Source: Spirochaeta sp.
GTDB lineage: Bacteria > Spirochaetota > Spirochaetia > DSM-27196 > SLAA01
DNA length: 7,545 bases
Assembly: GCA_020201015.1 (NCBI GenBank)
Contig: JAIVHN010000043.1
Span: 1-7,545, forward strand
Reading direction: 5' to 3'
In this document: in pieces, positions 1-6,800 of the stretch
How the letters are laid out: every line of letters begins with the position of its first letter
How positions within the stretch are numbered: position 1 is the stretch's first letter
Program-made: the position numbers and the translations under genes
Notes under the pieces: generated by a model
Seen by the model: only the letters and a program-made list of their open reading frames with translations
Databases searched by the model: none
What the model was told of the DNA's origin: nothing

Positions 1-296
1 ACTACACTGTGCCCAAAAAAGGGCTCACATATCTTAGCCGACTCAAGGTGAGGAAGTGCCGAAAATACCGCATCACAGTCGGCACCGGCCGCGTACTTTG
101 TATCTACGAACCGAGCATTAGTGGGCTGCATTTTCTCAACTATACGTGGGGTCAGAGCCGGGTCATGATCCAGTACCTTTGTCCCCTGAACCGATCCGGA
201 CACCGCCAGAATTTCATCTATCTCGGAGTGTTCGGCAAGAATTCGAAGCAATGAAGCTCCGGCGTAACCGGTTGCACCAAGAACACAGACCTTCAT
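1..296 (-). CDS. argC: N-acetyl-gamma-glutamyl-phosphate reductase, N-terminal part (runs off the left edge)
   Basis: ArgC catalyses the NADPH-dependent reduction of N-acetyl-glutamyl-5-phosphate to N-acetyl-glutamate semialdehyde, the third step of arginine synthesis, in the cytoplasm. Reading leftward from the ATG at 296, the first 98 residues are open. They begin MKVCVLGATGYAGASLLRIL: a beta strand followed by the GxxGxxG dinucleotide-binding loop (G7, G10, G13) in the GATGYAG form typical of ArgC. A later DAVFSALPH stretch (about residues 81-89) matches the conserved D-V-F-x-A-L-P-H segment of the family. The catalytic cysteine lies further downstream, outside the window. The start is set by an AGAGG ribosome binding site lying inside the last codons of argR, about 7 bases upstream. 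argR ends 2 bases before this ATG, so the two genes are very likely co-transcribed and translationally coupled. The gene is incomplete only because of the window edge. Confidence 0.93.
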   Translation of the reverse strand, partial: MKVCVLGATGYAGASLLRILAEHSEIDEILAVSGSVQGTKVLDHDPALTPRIVEKMQPTNARFVDTKYAAGADCDAVFSALPHLESAKICEPFFGHSV

Positions 297-298
297 AC

Positions 299-769
299 CT
301 AATCCTCTATCCCGGGAATGCTCTCCCGTAGTTTGTTTTGTAGTAGCACTGCATCGGACTCGGAACGCAAAACAATGATAACCGTATCGTCTCCGGCAAT
401 TGTACCTATAACATACCGAGTAAAAAGGTTGTCAAGCGCAATAGCTACGCTGTCGGCGTGTCCTGTTAGTGTGCGCATAACTCCGATGTTGCTGGAGAAC
501 TCGAGCGACACATATCCTCGTTGCAGGTCTTTATTGAAGTTCGTCTCCGACTCGCGGAGTTCTTCCTCACTGGGCAGGGTGTAGTGATACCCGTCACCAC
601 CTCGGGCAATCTTGCCAACCTGCAGGAGTTTCAGGTCGCGCGATAGCGTTGCTTGGGTAATCTTGAAACCCATGCCGTGAAGATGGTCAAGCAGTTCATC
701 CTGACTTGTGATACGGTGGTCTCGAATAATCTTTTTTATGCTCTGCAGTCGCTCGTTTCGTTCCTTCAC
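299..769 (-). CDS. argR: Arginine repressor ArgR
   Basis: ArgR is a hexameric transcription factor that binds ARG boxes when loaded with L-arginine, repressing biosynthetic genes and sometimes activating catabolic ones. The 156-residue product has the usual family length. The N-terminal winged helix-turn-helix (about residues 1-65) includes the recognition helix TQATLSRDLKLL (38-49) with the conserved S43-R44 pair. The C-terminal oligomerisation and arginine-binding domain carries GTIAGDDT (122-129); the two aspartates there (D127, D128) correspond to the arginine-contacting pair of E. coli ArgR. The start is a GTG at 769, preceded by AGGGG with 6 bases of spacing; no ATG in frame gives a complete first helix. 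argC follows 2 bases after the stop codon. An ARG-box-like site overlaps the leader and ribosome binding site, suggesting autoregulation. Identification is secure; its regulon is inferred from context. Confidence 0.96.
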   Translation of the reverse strand: MKERNERLQSIKKIIRDHRITSQDELLDHLHGMGFKITQATLSRDLKLLQVGKIARGGDGYHYTLPSEEELRESETNFNKDLQRGYVSLEFSSNIGVMRTLTGHADSVAIALDNLFTRYVIGTIAGDDTVIIVLRSESDAVLLQNKLRESIPGIED

Positions 770-777
770 GCGCCGCC

Positions 778-795
778 CCTGAATGGTTATTCCAT
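778..795 (-). promoter_or_regulatory. Candidate ARG box (ArgR operator) over the argR leader
   Basis: Read on the minus strand, the 18 bases are ATGGAATAACCATTCAGG. Against the E. coli consensus WNTGAATWWWWATTCANW, 9 of the 10 fixed positions agree; only the first T of the left arm differs, and two central bases and the last base are not A/T. The site lies between the argR -35 hexamer and its GTG start, and its edge touches the AGGGG ribosome binding site. ArgR bound here could block both transcription of argR-argC and a rightward promoter towards fapA. This is a sequence match only. Confidence 0.55.
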
Positions 796-802
796 ATGAG
801 CG

Positions 803-834
803 TATAAATTTGCGTGGAAGCCGGATTTTGTCAA
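803..834 (-). promoter_or_regulatory. Candidate sigma-70-type promoter for argR-argC
   Basis: A perfect TTGACA -35 hexamer is read leftward at 834-829. No good -10 follows at ideal spacing: 17 bases downstream is AAATTT, and the better-looking TTTATA (808-803) is 20 bases away. The position, 60 bases upstream of the argR start and upstream of the ARG box, fits a repressible promoter. On the opposite strand the same A/T-rich block reads TATAAA (803-808) and could be a -10 for fapA, but no matching -35 is visible for it. Confidence 0.4.
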
Positions 835-873
835 GCGCGTCGTGCGGTCTGACGATATTATTCGAAGAGGGTG

Positions 874-885
874 ATGAATATTCAT
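874..885. promoter_or_regulatory. 12-base perfect palindrome at the fapA start codon
   Basis: ATGAATATTCAT is a perfect palindrome whose right arm includes the first two bases of the fapA ATG and whose left arm overlaps the end of the probable ribosome binding site (GAGGGTGAT, 867-875). Its arms, TGAAT and ATTCA, are exactly the two arms of an ARG box, but without the 4-base A/T spacer. It could be a half-overlapped operator or occur by chance. Confidence 0.3.
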
Positions 886-2293
886 GTCGGGTGAGTCAAG
901 TAGCGATGCTCTAATACAGGTAGAAGTGGCCTCAGATTCTCTTAGTGCTAACGCGGAGTTTATTCCTGCGCGAGGGGAAGGACGTCCGTTATCGATGGAG
1001 TATGTCGAGCACCGCCTTAGTGAAGCTGGGGTAACGAACGGCGTACTATGGGACGTTATACAAGACGCAATTGCTGCATGCACCGACGAGAAGCGGAGAA
1101 TTGCGGATCTCACAATTGCACGAGGTTCGGCTCCTGAGCCCGATCTACCCGAACGAATCATCCTCATGGACCGTTTCGCGGCTGTAGCTCGTGAAAGCCT
1201 GCCTGCCGCCACCTCGGATGTGCAGGAGCAACCGGAAATGGATTCTGCGTCTCGGTCTCGGGTTGACTACAAAGCCATAAGCCCTTACGTCATTGTTCGA
1301 CGTGGTGAGGAACTCGGACGGGTTGAGCAGGAGATGATCGGCACCGACGGTCTTGGGGTGAACAACAAGCAACTCCAACGACCTGTAGCTGCCGTTCTGA
1401 AGCTGGAGCCGGGCAAGAACATAGAAGTTCGTGACAACGAAGTGTATGCGTTGAAGAGCGGACAGTTTCAGGTGCGGGGCAAGGTATTTTCGATTGAAGA
1501 AACACTTGAGATCTCCGGAGAGGTCGGATACCGAACAGGAAATATCAATTTCCCGGGCAATTTGGTTCTTGCTGGTGAGGTAAAGGACGGATTTCGCATC
1601 TGGGTTGGCGGGAGTATTTACGCGAAGGCAACAGTAGATGCCCACGAAATTTTTGCTCGCGGCGAGATTCTGGCGGCTGAAGGGATTATTGGTCGTGGGA
1701 ACGCGACCGTCCGCGCGGTCAAAAAGATAACTGCAAAATTCATTGAGAACTGTCTTGTAGAGTCGAAATCCTCGATCTATATCAAGAACAGCGTTGTAAA
1801 CTCTAAGATCGCGGCACTTGACCGGGTAGTTATGGGCGACACGGGAAAGATTGTTGGTTCGGAGATTCGTGCTGTTGAAGGGGTTACCGCCCACCAAGTT
1901 GGAAACTCTGCGGAAATCCCGACAACCATAGTGTGTGGTGTCGACTTCATTGTTGAACGCATGCTTTCTCAGATGCAGGAGCAACATCAACAGCTTATGA
2001 CGCGCGTGCAGGCGCTGCGGGTTCAGTTTTCAGACGATCCGCGGCAGAAGCTTGCCGCGCAGATTAGGGCTTTTGAAACTCGCGCGCGGGAGCTCTCAAA
2101 CAAAATGGCTGGCATGATCGATAGACTGGATCGCAATGAGTCTGCAGAGTTGCGAGTTCTCGGAACGATTTATCCGGGTGTGAGAATTACGATCTGCCGG
2201 GCGCAACTTGCAATTACTGAAAAAAAACCGGCGGTTGTTTACTCACTTGACCGCGTCTCCGGGCGCATCGTGGAGTCAAAAATTGAACGGTAG
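884..2293 (+). CDS. FapA family (DUF342) polymer-forming protein
   Basis: Proteins of the FapA/DUF342 family have a right-handed beta-helical core and are cytoplasmic. Their biochemical role is poorly defined, and individual members have been linked to polymer or scaffold functions and to signalling. The 469-residue product shows a variable N-terminal region (1-125), then a FapA domain from about residue 130. The hallmark segment is TGNINFPGNLVLAGEVKDGF (218-237), followed by imperfect short repeats rich in G, V, I and A to about 345 (ARGEILAAEGIIGRG, then ITAKFIENCLVE), as expected for beta-helix turns. A charged, Q/R/L-rich stretch at about 355-416 should form a coiled coil. The C-terminal GTIYPGVRITI (427-437) is also typical of the family. 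There is no signal peptide or membrane segment. The ATG at 884 has a GAGGGTGAT ribosome binding site 8 bases upstream. birA follows after 11 bases. Family assignment is firm; the cellular role is unknown. Confidence 0.88.
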   Translation: MSGESSSDALIQVEVASDSLSANAEFIPARGEGRPLSMEYVEHRLSEAGVTNGVLWDVIQDAIAACTDEKRRIADLTIARGSAPEPDLPERIILMDRFAAVARESLPAATSDVQEQPEMDSASRSRVDYKAISPYVIVRRGEELGRVEQEMIGTDGLGVNNKQLQRPVAAVLKLEPGKNIEVRDNEVYALKSGQFQVRGKVFSIEETLEISGEVGYRTGNINFPGNLVLAGEVKDGFRIWVGGSIYAKATVDAHEIFARGEILAAEGIIGRGNATVRAVKKITAKFIENCLVESKSSIYIKNSVVNSKIAALDRVVMGDTGKIVGSEIRAVEGVTAHQVGNSAEIPTTIVCGVDFIVERMLSQMQEQHQQLMTRVQALRVQFSDDPRQKLAAQIRAFETRARELSNKMAGMIDRLDRNESAELRVLGTIYPGVRITICRAQLAITEKKPAVVYSLDRVSGRIVESKIER

Positions 2294-2304
2294 CCCCCAG
2301 GCTG

Positions 2305-3132
2305 ATGTACTCTAAATCGGAGTTACGTAGGTCCGTGAGAAAAGAAAGAATATACAATCCCCTTGGAAATGCTCCCATCTACACCTATCCGGAACTCGAC
2401 TCAACGATGCTGGAAGCAGAACGTCTTATTCGCAAGGGGGCAGGACACGGTACGGTTGTGGTTTGTGAGTATCAAACTGCTGGCAGGGGGCGCGGCGAGG
2501 CCTCGGTTTGGGATGCCGAACAGGGTAGTTCCTTGCTTGCTACGGTCGTGCTATCGCCGGAGGGAAAAGGCTCTACCGGCTGCGCGCCGGTGGAACCGCT
2601 GCTGTTGCCCCTCATAACCGGTTTAGCGGTAGCCGAGGCGGTTGAAAGCATAGTTGCCGACGAGGCGGATGCAAGCGTTCAGGTGAAGGCTGAAATTAAA
2701 TGGCCGAATGATGTCTTTATTGGTGGGCGTAAGGTTGCCGGGGTATTGTGTCGCGCTCGAGCCGGGCTGGTACTTGCCGGTTTCGGAGTAAACTGCCTTC
2801 AGACATCCTTCCCTGAATCCATAGAAAAGACGGCCGCATCGCTGTTCAGCGCCGCTGGCGTGCGCATCAATCCTCGTGCATTGCTACCTCAGGTGTTGCG
2901 CCGCTTATCCGCCGGTCTCTGTGGGCACGATATCCCGTCGAAAATTGAGAAGCGACTGCTTGGGCTTGGCCAGCACATTACTATAGCCTCCACATCGGCT
3001 CCGGAAGGTCCTCGATTCAACGGTACATTACTTGGACTCGATAGTGATGGGGCTTTGCTGTTTTTGCCGACAGGAGCACAGCATCCAATGCGCATGATAA
3101 GCGGACGTATAACACTTCGCGCTCATGAGTAA
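2305..3132 (+). CDS. birA: Biotin--[acetyl-CoA-carboxylase] ligase, monofunctional (no DNA-binding domain)
   Basis: This enzyme makes biotinyl-5'-AMP from biotin and ATP and transfers biotin to the lysine of carboxyl carrier domains, for example acetyl-CoA carboxylase. The 275-residue product starts directly with the catalytic domain. It shows LDST (31-34), the QTAGRGR biotinyl-AMP loop (57-63), KWPND (132-136, with the K equivalent to the ligase lysine), GRKVAGVL (141-148), GFGVN (159-163), and a C-terminal small beta domain with GLDSDGALL (244-252) and SGRITLR (266-272). The N-terminal helix-turn-helix of bifunctional BirA is absent, so repression of biotin genes is not expected. The loop after GRGR reads GEASVW rather than the usual (L/R)GRxW, one residue longer and lacking the second arginine. 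The ribosome binding site before ATG 2305 is weak (AGG only), consistent with coupling to the upstream fapA gene; a GTG at 2335 is an alternative start that keeps the whole domain. Confidence 0.93.
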   Translation: MYSKSELRRSVRKERIYNPLGNAPIYTYPELDSTMLEAERLIRKGAGHGTVVVCEYQTAGRGRGEASVWDAEQGSSLLATVVLSPEGKGSTGCAPVEPLLLPLITGLAVAEAVESIVADEADASVQVKAEIKWPNDVFIGGRKVAGVLCRARAGLVLAGFGVNCLQTSFPESIEKTAASLFSAAGVRINPRALLPQVLRRLSAGLCGHDIPSKIEKRLLGLGQHITIASTSAPEGPRFNGTLLGLDSDGALLFLPTGAQHPMRMISGRITLRAHE

Positions 3133-3156
3133 GTGGCGGGTGATCTGTAGATATGC

Positions 3157-4869
3157 TTAGCTTACAAAACAGATTGGATCGTAAAGCTGAGAGCGTATCG
3201 AGGCTGATACGGTTCTTGATGCGCTGTGTCCAGGGCGTGTAGCACTCAAGATCAGTACGCGCCGGTCAAACAGCCCATCCACAAGCGTAGTTTGGGCGGG
3301 GCCATAGCTCGGGCCCAAGCTAAGTCGTGAATCAGCACTGTAGAGAACTGCGGAGGCGCTGTTGGTGGCTGGAGCTAAGGCACCGATATCCAATGCAGAG
3401 TCGCCCTTTTCAACTCGTAGTGATTCAGCAATTCCATACCGTGGATAAGAATTCATGAGCATGATTTCCGACTGTTTTTGCAGAGGATGAGTGGCGTAGA
3501 CCACAGCGCCGGATGGAGCCCGGAACGAAAAACAGGTAAAGTTGTGTTCTCCGGCAAATCCGGCAGGAGCCTTAAAATCAAACTCCAGTTCAATAAAAAG
3601 CTCTGGCGCCCCGTCGAAAAAAAGATATCGAACACTGAGCTGCGAGGTTGCGAGATCATCACCTGCAAACGCAAATCTCGCGGCCAACCCGCGAGCAAAC
3701 TCCGACTCGATCGACACCACACCGCGTGCTTCAAGCGCGATTCCCTGCGAACCCATGGAAAACTCGGCAATAGGGCGTATTCCGTATAGTACGGTCTCCC
3801 CGGAAACCCTGAGTTCGGATGGTGCGCCTTCTGTGCAACGAAGTTCAAGTTCGCCTTCACTCAGCGACGACTCACCCTGCATGCTCGCGACTACTTGATA
3901 ACGGCTTGATAAATTTCCAGTCTTTTGGGAGCGGTTTATGCTGTTCTCGGATTGGCTGTCCGGCATTCTTGCTACGCTTAACCAGGTGTCAAGGATGTTG
4001 AGCGGCGACCGCGGCTCACGGAGCGCAAGAACTCTGTAGAGTCTAGCTGGCGCCAGTGGGTCTCCTGCCTGCGCGTGTAGCGGAGTAATGCTTCGTTCGG
4101 GGTTGAGTTCGGCTTTGGGTTCGATGGTGTGAGGAAGGCGTAGGTCGACAAGTCGTATCCGTGACCGAATCTTTGCCGAAGCGCCCGTTTCACGGAAAAA
4201 GTGTATTAGGAGCTCCACACTCTCTTCGTCGGTGACAAGCGCGTGCAGCACGAGATAGTGTCCGCGGTGGGCCGCGATGCGACAGAGGTCGCGGCCAATT
4301 TGGCGTAGCCGCCGCGGTTTTACTCGTTCACCGCCACCGGGTGCTAAAAAACGCCGAAGCGGAGCCGTCGTGAGAATGCCCTGTCTGTACCCGACAAGCT
4401 GTTCACCCTTGCGGATTTGTCGCTTGCCCAGTACAAACGGAACATCAAGTGCTCGGTAAGCGACGTCCGCCTCTCTGCGCTCGGCATCACACCACGGTGG
4501 GATTACTGCGCAGCGGGCCCTGCTCACCAGACGCGCGTCGGACTCAATCACCGCGGGGCGACCTTTATCCGGTGAGTCACTATGGGTTCCTATCTCGCGG
4601 GCAAGTTCCTCCATAGTGAGGAGTGAATGGGGAATTTTGCTATAACCTGCCGATGCAAGCTGGTCACCGGCGGTTATCCGTGCTCTAAAAGCACTGGCAA
4701 GGCCGGAGGCCCGCAGTTCGGCTTCTGACAAGTTCCAAACCAAGGGGCCGCGGCCCCAGAATTCAGCGGATCCCAAAAAGGTTAGTAACCGCGCCAGCAC
4801 ACGGCCAGCATCAGCAGGGTTTGGTATGTTGGGAGTTATCAGGACTGTAATTTCCGACTGCTGTGGCAT
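3157..4869 (-). CDS. Protein of unknown function, 570 residues, two-domain
   Basis: I do not recognise this protein. The frame is open for 570 codons and starts at an ATG with a well-placed AAAAGG (4880-4875), 5 bases upstream, so it is a real gene. No signal peptide or membrane helix is visible, so it should be cytoplasmic. Residues 1-300 look alpha/beta: a strand ITVLITPNIP (7-16), a helix PADAGRVLARLLTFL, RPAVIESDARLVSRARCAVIP (104-124) and HYLVLHALVTDEESVELLIHFFRE (204-227). A polar linker follows at about 301-325. Residues 326-570 are beta-rich, with LFFDGAPELFIELEFDFKAP (416-435) and YATHPLQKQSEIMLMNSYPRYGI (458-480). The order of a barrel-like half and a beta-sandwich half recalls the general layout of some glycoside hydrolases (families such as GH38 or GH57), but no catalytic signature is evident and this is only a structural guess. 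The gene converges on birA with a 24-base gap. Confidence 0.8.
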   Translation of the reverse strand: MPQQSEITVLITPNIPNPADAGRVLARLLTFLGSAEFWGRGPLVWNLSEAELRASGLASAFRARITAGDQLASAGYSKIPHSLLTMEELAREIGTHSDSPDKGRPAVIESDARLVSRARCAVIPPWCDAERREADVAYRALDVPFVLGKRQIRKGEQLVGYRQGILTTAPLRRFLAPGGGERVKPRRLRQIGRDLCRIAAHRGHYLVLHALVTDEESVELLIHFFRETGASAKIRSRIRLVDLRLPHTIEPKAELNPERSITPLHAQAGDPLAPARLYRVLALREPRSPLNILDTWLSVARMPDSQSENSINRSQKTGNLSSRYQVVASMQGESSLSEGELELRCTEGAPSELRVSGETVLYGIRPIAEFSMGSQGIALEARGVVSIESEFARGLAARFAFAGDDLATSQLSVRYLFFDGAPELFIELEFDFKAPAGFAGEHNFTCFSFRAPSGAVVYATHPLQKQSEIMLMNSYPRYGIAESLRVEKGDSALDIGALAPATNSASAVLYSADSRLSLGPSYGPAQTTLVDGLFDRRVLILSATRPGHSASRTVSASIRSQLYDPICFVS

Positions 4870-4960
4870 AGTGACCTTTTAGCACGTTCCTCGGCGTTAT
4901 GGGAATTCGGCATACTTGTCTACGAGGGAAGCTTATCATGCAAAGCCGAAAAAATACCTA

Positions 4961-4989
4961 TTGATGAAGCGGCAATTCCTTAGTATGTT
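4961..4989 (+). promoter_or_regulatory. Candidate sigma-70-type promoter for groEL
   Basis: TTGATG (4961-4966, 4 of 6 consensus bases) and TATGTT (4984-4989, 4 of 6) are separated by exactly 17 bases. An A-rich run (4949-4957) lies just upstream, where an UP-element would be. Transcription would begin near 4996, giving a leader of about 65 bases. The rest of the 4870-5061 intergenic region holds the ribosome binding site AGGGAG (5052-5057), 4 bases before the groEL ATG. No CIRCE operator is present. Confidence 0.45.
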
Positions 4990-5061
4990 ATTGCTTGTTA
5001 GTCCACAGAATAATCTTTGTTCGCAAAACAAAACCAACAGTCAGGTTAAAGAGGGAGACAT

Positions 5062-6723
5062 ATGGCGAAACAACTTAAGTTTGACGAAGAAGCGCGGCGC
5101 GCGCTATTACGAGGCGTTGAGAAACTTTCAAACGCAGTTAAGGTTACTCTTGGCCCCAAGGGACGAAACGTCCTTCTCGACAAGAAGTTCGGTGCACCGA
5201 CCGTTACCAAAGACGGTGTCTCGGTTGCAAAAGAGATCGAACTCGAAGATCCTTACGAAAACATGGGTGCTCAGCTTCTTAAAGAGGTTGCGACCAAGAC
5301 CAACGATGTAGCCGGTGATGGAACAACTACCGCTACCGTTCTTGCTTACAGCATGGTTAAGGAAGGGCTCAAGAGCGTTGCTGCCGGTATCAACCCCATG
5401 TACCTCAAGCACGGAATGGATAAGGCAGTTACGATTTCAATAGACGAAATCGCCAAGTTGGCCAAGACCATCAAGGACAAGGAAGAGATTGCACAGGTCG
5501 CTTCTATCTCGGCCAACAACGACATGGAGATTGGTAACGAGATTGCCTCGGCTATGGAGAAAGTTGGTAAGGACGGTGTTATAACTGTTGAAGAGTCCAA
5601 GACTATTGAGACCACCACCGACTTTGTTGAGGGTATGCAGTTTGATCGGGGATATGTATCACCGTACTTCGCTACGAATCGCGATAACATGACGACGCTG
5701 TTTGAGAATCCATACATTCTGATCCATGACAAAAAGATTTCAAGCATGAAGGATCTGCTTCCAATTTTGGAGAAGGTTGCTCAGGCATCCAAGCCAATAT
5801 TGATTATTGCCGAAGACATTGAGGGTGAGGCTCTTGCAACTCTGGTTGTGAACGCGCTTCGCGGAACGCTGAACGCCTGTGCCGTGAAGGCTCCGGGTTT
5901 TGGTGACCGTCGCAAGGCAATGCTAGAAGATATTGCAATCCTCACAGGTGGACAGGTTATCTCGGAAGAGCTTGGTCTAAAGCTTGAGACTACCGACATC
6001 AGCCAGCTCGGTACGGCCCAGTCGGTGAAGGTGAACAAAGAAAACACCACCATCATCAACGGCGCTGGTAAGCAGCAAGACATCAAGGAACGCATTGGTC
6101 AGATTAAGGCACAGATCGAGGACACGACCTCGGACTACGACGCCGAGAAGTTGCAGGAACGACTTGCTAAACTTGCCGGTGGTGTTGCTGTCATCAATGT
6201 GGGTGCCGCTACCGAAGTTGAGCTTAAAGAGAAAAAGCATAGAGTCGAAGATGCACTCTCTGCTACCCGCGCTGCAATTGAAGAAGGCATCATCCCGGGT
6301 GGTGGTGTAACCTTGGTCCAGATAATTGAAGCACTTGAAAAGGCCGACACGTCTTCAATGAGCCAAGATGAACTGGTTGGGTTTAAGATTGTCACTCGAG
6401 CTCTTGAGGAGCCAATCCGCCAGATAGCAACCAACGCCGGTCTGGACGGCTCGATCATTGCCGAACGGGCAAAGAACGAGAAAAAAGGCATTGGTTTCGA
6501 TGCGTCAAAGATGGAATGGGTTAACCTAGTTAAGGCTGGAATTATTGATCCGGCCAAGGTTGCTCGATCTGCACTGCAGAACGCAGTATCTATCTCCGGA
6601 CTCCTACTTACTACCGAGTGCATTATCACCGATATCCCCGATCAAGATGACGGTGGAGCCGGTGCTGGTGGCGCCGGTATGGGTGGAATGGGAGGCATGG
6701 GAGGCATGGGCGGCATGATGTAA
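5062..6723 (+). CDS. groEL: Chaperonin GroEL (60 kDa chaperonin)
   Basis: GroEL forms the double-heptamer ring that encloses and refolds cytoplasmic proteins, with GroES as lid and ATP as fuel. The 553-residue product is full length. It shows the ATP-binding LGPKGRNVLLD (30-40), the NDVAGDGTTT nucleotide motif with D87, the apical-domain segment DRGYVSPYF (about 195-203), KAPGFGDRR (about 276-284), the second equatorial D at about 397, and the chaperonin signature AAIEEGIIPGGG (about 404-415). The C-terminal tail ends in GGM repeats, as in classical GroELs whose tails line the cavity floor. The start is supported by AGGGAG 4 bases upstream and by the standard MAK beginning. groES is not adjacent on either side, so it must be encoded elsewhere. 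The gene has its own candidate promoter and a strong terminator, suggesting mainly monocistronic expression. Sequence similarity is highest, from memory, to spirochaete GroEL. Confidence 0.99.
   Translation: MAKQLKFDEEARRALLRGVEKLSNAVKVTLGPKGRNVLLDKKFGAPTVTKDGVSVAKEIELEDPYENMGAQLLKEVATKTNDVAGDGTTTATVLAYSMVKEGLKSVAAGINPMYLKHGMDKAVTISIDEIAKLAKTIKDKEEIAQVASISANNDMEIGNEIASAMEKVGKDGVITVEESKTIETTTDFVEGMQFDRGYVSPYFATNRDNMTTLFENPYILIHDKKISSMKDLLPILEKVAQASKPILIIAEDIEGEALATLVVNALRGTLNACAVKAPGFGDRRKAMLEDIAILTGGQVISEELGLKLETTDISQLGTAQSVKVNKENTTIINGAGKQQDIKERIGQIKAQIEDTTSDYDAEKLQERLAKLAGGVAVINVGAATEVELKEKKHRVEDALSATRAAIEEGIIPGGGVTLVQIIEALEKADTSSMSQDELVGFKIVTRALEEPIRQIATNAGLDGSIIAERAKNEKKGIGFDASKMEWVNLVKAGIIDPAKVARSALQNAVSISGLLLTTECIITDIPDQDDGGAGAGGAGMGGMGGMGGMGGMM
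6679..6714 (+). repeat. Four tandem 9-base units encoding the GroEL GGM tail
   Basis: Four copies of ATGGGNGGN lie in frame at 6679, 6688, 6697 and 6706, followed by a final ATGATG and the stop codon. They encode Met-Gly-Gly repeats, the usual flexible C-terminal tail of GroEL. Variation is almost only at third codon positions, so the repeat is kept for its protein sequence, though its number could vary between strains. Confidence 0.9.
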
Positions 6724-6765
6724 GCCGTTCAGCTCCACTCACGAGACAATTTGGCATAAAAGTTT

Positions 6766-6800
6766 CAGGGGAAGCCGCTCGCTTCCCCTGTTTCGTTTTC
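6766..6800 (+). terminator. Rho-independent terminator downstream of groEL
   Basis: A perfect 10-base-pair stem, CAGGGGAAGC (6766-6775) with GCTTCCCCTG (6781-6790), encloses a 5-base loop and is followed by TTTCGTTTTC. It begins 42 bases after the groEL stop codon and ends 11 bases before the start codon of the next gene. The 3' arm can also pair with the ribosome binding site of that gene (see findings). Confidence 0.9.

Noticed and set aside
874..894. Seven-codon leader reading frame (ATG to TGA) overlapping the fapA start.
   Set aside because: The ribosome binding site is too close to its ATG (about 3 bases), and it is better explained by the palindrome and the fapA start.
1145..1990. Long open frame of 281 codons on the strand opposite fapA.
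   Set aside because: It lies wholly inside the well-supported FapA-family gene, has no recognisable domain, and is an antisense shadow.
3143..3211. Possible bidirectional terminator between birA and the 570-residue gene (ATCTGT/ACAGAT, and CGTATC/GATACG at 3194-3211).
   Set aside because: The stems are only 6 base pairs, the first has a long loop, and neither is followed by a T-run on either strand.
3453..3860. Open frames on both strands within the 570-residue gene.
   Set aside because: The main frame is long and has a good start site; the others are short, overlap one another and lack ribosome binding sites or domain features.
4879..4905. CIRCE-like sequence: TTAGCACGT followed, at the right 9-base spacing, by TTATGGGAA.
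   Set aside because: The left half matches 7 of 9 bases but the right half only 4 of 9, so the inverted repeat is lost. It also lies upstream of the candidate groEL promoter.
6135..6629. 164-codon open frame antisense to groEL.
   Set aside because: Its composition mirrors the codon bias of groEL and it has no recognisable family features.
6757..6781. Sigma-28-like elements TAAAAGTTT and GCCGCTCG before the 96-residue gene.
   Set aside because: The spacing between the two elements is 8 bases instead of about 11, the second element matches only about 5 of 8, and both overlap the groEL terminator.
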